Part shown: piece by piece, positions 63,433-64,000 of the stretch
How the letters are laid out: each line of letters starts with the position of its first letter
Position numbering within the stretch: the stretch's first letter is position 1
Translations under genes and position numbers: made by a program
The notes under the pieces: generated by a model
Databases searched by the model: none
What the model was told of the DNA's origin: nothing
The model's input: the letters and a program-made list of their open reading frames with translations, nothing else
NCBI GenBank assembly: GCA_964502175.1
Contig: CAZCVE010000001.1
Coordinates: 248,001-312,000, forward strand
From: JAFLCL01 sp964502175
GTDB taxonomy: Bacteria > Myxococcota_A > Polyangia > Polyangiales > Sandaracinaceae
Direction of reading: 5' to 3'
Length of the DNA: 64,000 nucleotides

Positions 63433-64000
63433 GTGGTGAGATGGACGACGCTCAACGCTAGGGAGGCAGGCGAGGCCGTCGCGGACTACTTCTCGGTTCA
63501 GTTGACGGGTTCAGCTCGGCGGCTCCGCCGAGTGGCTACTGGAATGGGCACCGGGGCATACTTTGGGAACGACTTCCCCGAGACGTACTGCAGTTCCACG
63601 ATCGCAGGCTGCATGGACACCAACGTCGATGGAACTCTCGCGGCGGATCCGTTCAACGACCGGGTCAGTGCGTTCTCAACGCTGTTTCACGACATGTTCG
63701 ACGATGGCCCCGTGGCGGCAGGTTTTGGTCACAACGGGAGCGTCTGGGTCGAAAGCTGCGTGATGGGAACTTGTCGTCCCACAGACGCGTTGGTCGCGGT
63801 GCCATCTCCTTCCTTGCTGGATGAGAACGTCGCGGTCCCGCTCAACGTGCTGCAGATCGCAATCCGCGCGTGGCTCTTCGAGCCCGTTGGCGGACTCGCG
63901 TTCACCGTGCCGACCGTCATGCGCGGAGTTACGCGGGCACTGCGACTTGCCGGGGTTGACGATGTTTCGATCTGTGCGTTGTACGAGGCCCATCAGCCAG
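63433..64000 (+). CDS. Unknown protein cut by right window edge, unlike composition
   Basis: A frame open to the right edge, likely from GTG 63433 or 63436 (no ATG until 63544; upstream remains open). The translation is well-balanced (MGTGAYFGNDFPETYCSSTI, then DGTLAADPFNDRVSAFSTLF and VWVESCVMGTCRPTDA). Codons such as TTT, GTT, ACA, TGT and TTG, rare in neighbours, are common here, so GC content is lower. This may mark a transferred gene, or one with different expression. No family recognised. Other frames in this stretch are shorter and less protein-like. Confidence 0.7.
   Translation, partial: MVRWTTLNAREAGEAVADYFSVQLTGSARRLRRVATGMGTGAYFGNDFPETYCSSTIAGCMDTNVDGTLAADPFNDRVSAFSTLFHDMFDDGPVAAGFGHNGSVWVESCVMGTCRPTDALVAVPSPSLLDENVAVPLNVLQIAIRAWLFEPVGGLAFTVPTVMRGVTRALRLAGVDDVSICALYEAHQP

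Overview
The window looks like a chromosomal segment of a high-GC deltaproteobacterial-type organism. It is most likely a myxobacterium (Myxococcota, Polyangiales) close to Sandaracinus. The evidence is uniformly very high GC, many lipoproteins with Asp/Pro-rich or Asp-Ala-Phe repeat linkers, MopE-type putative metal-binding repeats, a DUF2378 protein, a MYXO-CTERM-like anchor, a Ser/Thr kinase, FHA proteins and TPR/HEAT repeat proteins. No rRNA, tRNA, phage or insertion sequence was recognised. The genus-level assignment is inference from protein style, not from a marker gene.

Layout. 1-3.1 kb: end of a DUF885 lipoprotein, a membrane protein, a RIO-type kinase and an XRE-type regulator. 3.1-9.9 kb: the most accessory-looking stretch. 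A minus-strand run (helical protein, HerA/DUF87-type ATPase, XRE regulator) faces away from a plus-strand pair, a type I methyltransferase subunit (HsdM) followed by a DUF1016 PD-(D/E)XK nuclease. A convergent HNH endonuclease lies beyond. The divergent intergenic region holds four tandem copies of an 18-bp palindrome. No HsdS or HsdR is present. 10-18.7 kb: PNGase F-like lipoprotein, alpha/beta hydrolase, two small exported proteins, an ABC exporter, a short-chain dehydrogenase with its TetR regulator (matching operators before both genes), and a receiver-only protein lacking the phospho-acceptor Asp. 19-22.8 kb: a decayed lipoprotein gene, an S55 (SpoIVB-type) peptidase overlapping an Asp-nucleophile alpha/beta hydrolase, and a ribbon-helix-helix/PIN toxin-antitoxin pair. 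22.8-36.5 kb: mainly surface and exported proteins, namely a haem-motif lipoprotein, two DAF-repeat lipoproteins, a MopE-repeat protein, a DUF4159/VWA membrane pair, an apparently frameshifted gene, an ApbE lipoprotein and a Tat-exported carotenoid oxygenase. 36.5-46.6 kb: small zinc-ribbon protein, GNAT and MBOAT/wax-synthase-like genes, then a minus-strand run of DUF2378, TPR, double-FHA, giant TPR/HEAT and Cys-rich proteins. 46.7-57.7 kb: DUF72-like protein with a poly-Asp tail overlapping an RqcH/NFACT homologue, a kinase fused to a PhnD-like binding domain, a histone H1-like protein, an OmpA-family lipoprotein, Ppx/GppA, a DUF4143 ATPase, MTA phosphorylase, PfkB kinase and a lipoprotein. 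57.9-64 kb: a 1412-residue double-headed surface protein, a methyltransferase, a small protein, and a truncated gene of unlike composition at the right edge.

Most of the large opposite-strand open frames in this GC-rich DNA are shadows. Genes were chosen by amino-acid composition, recognisable motifs, ribosome-binding sites and non-overlap. Two genes at the window edges (1-433 and 63433-64000), one nonsense pseudogene (about 18972-19230) and one frameshifted gene (about 31683-32626) were found by reading frames directly.
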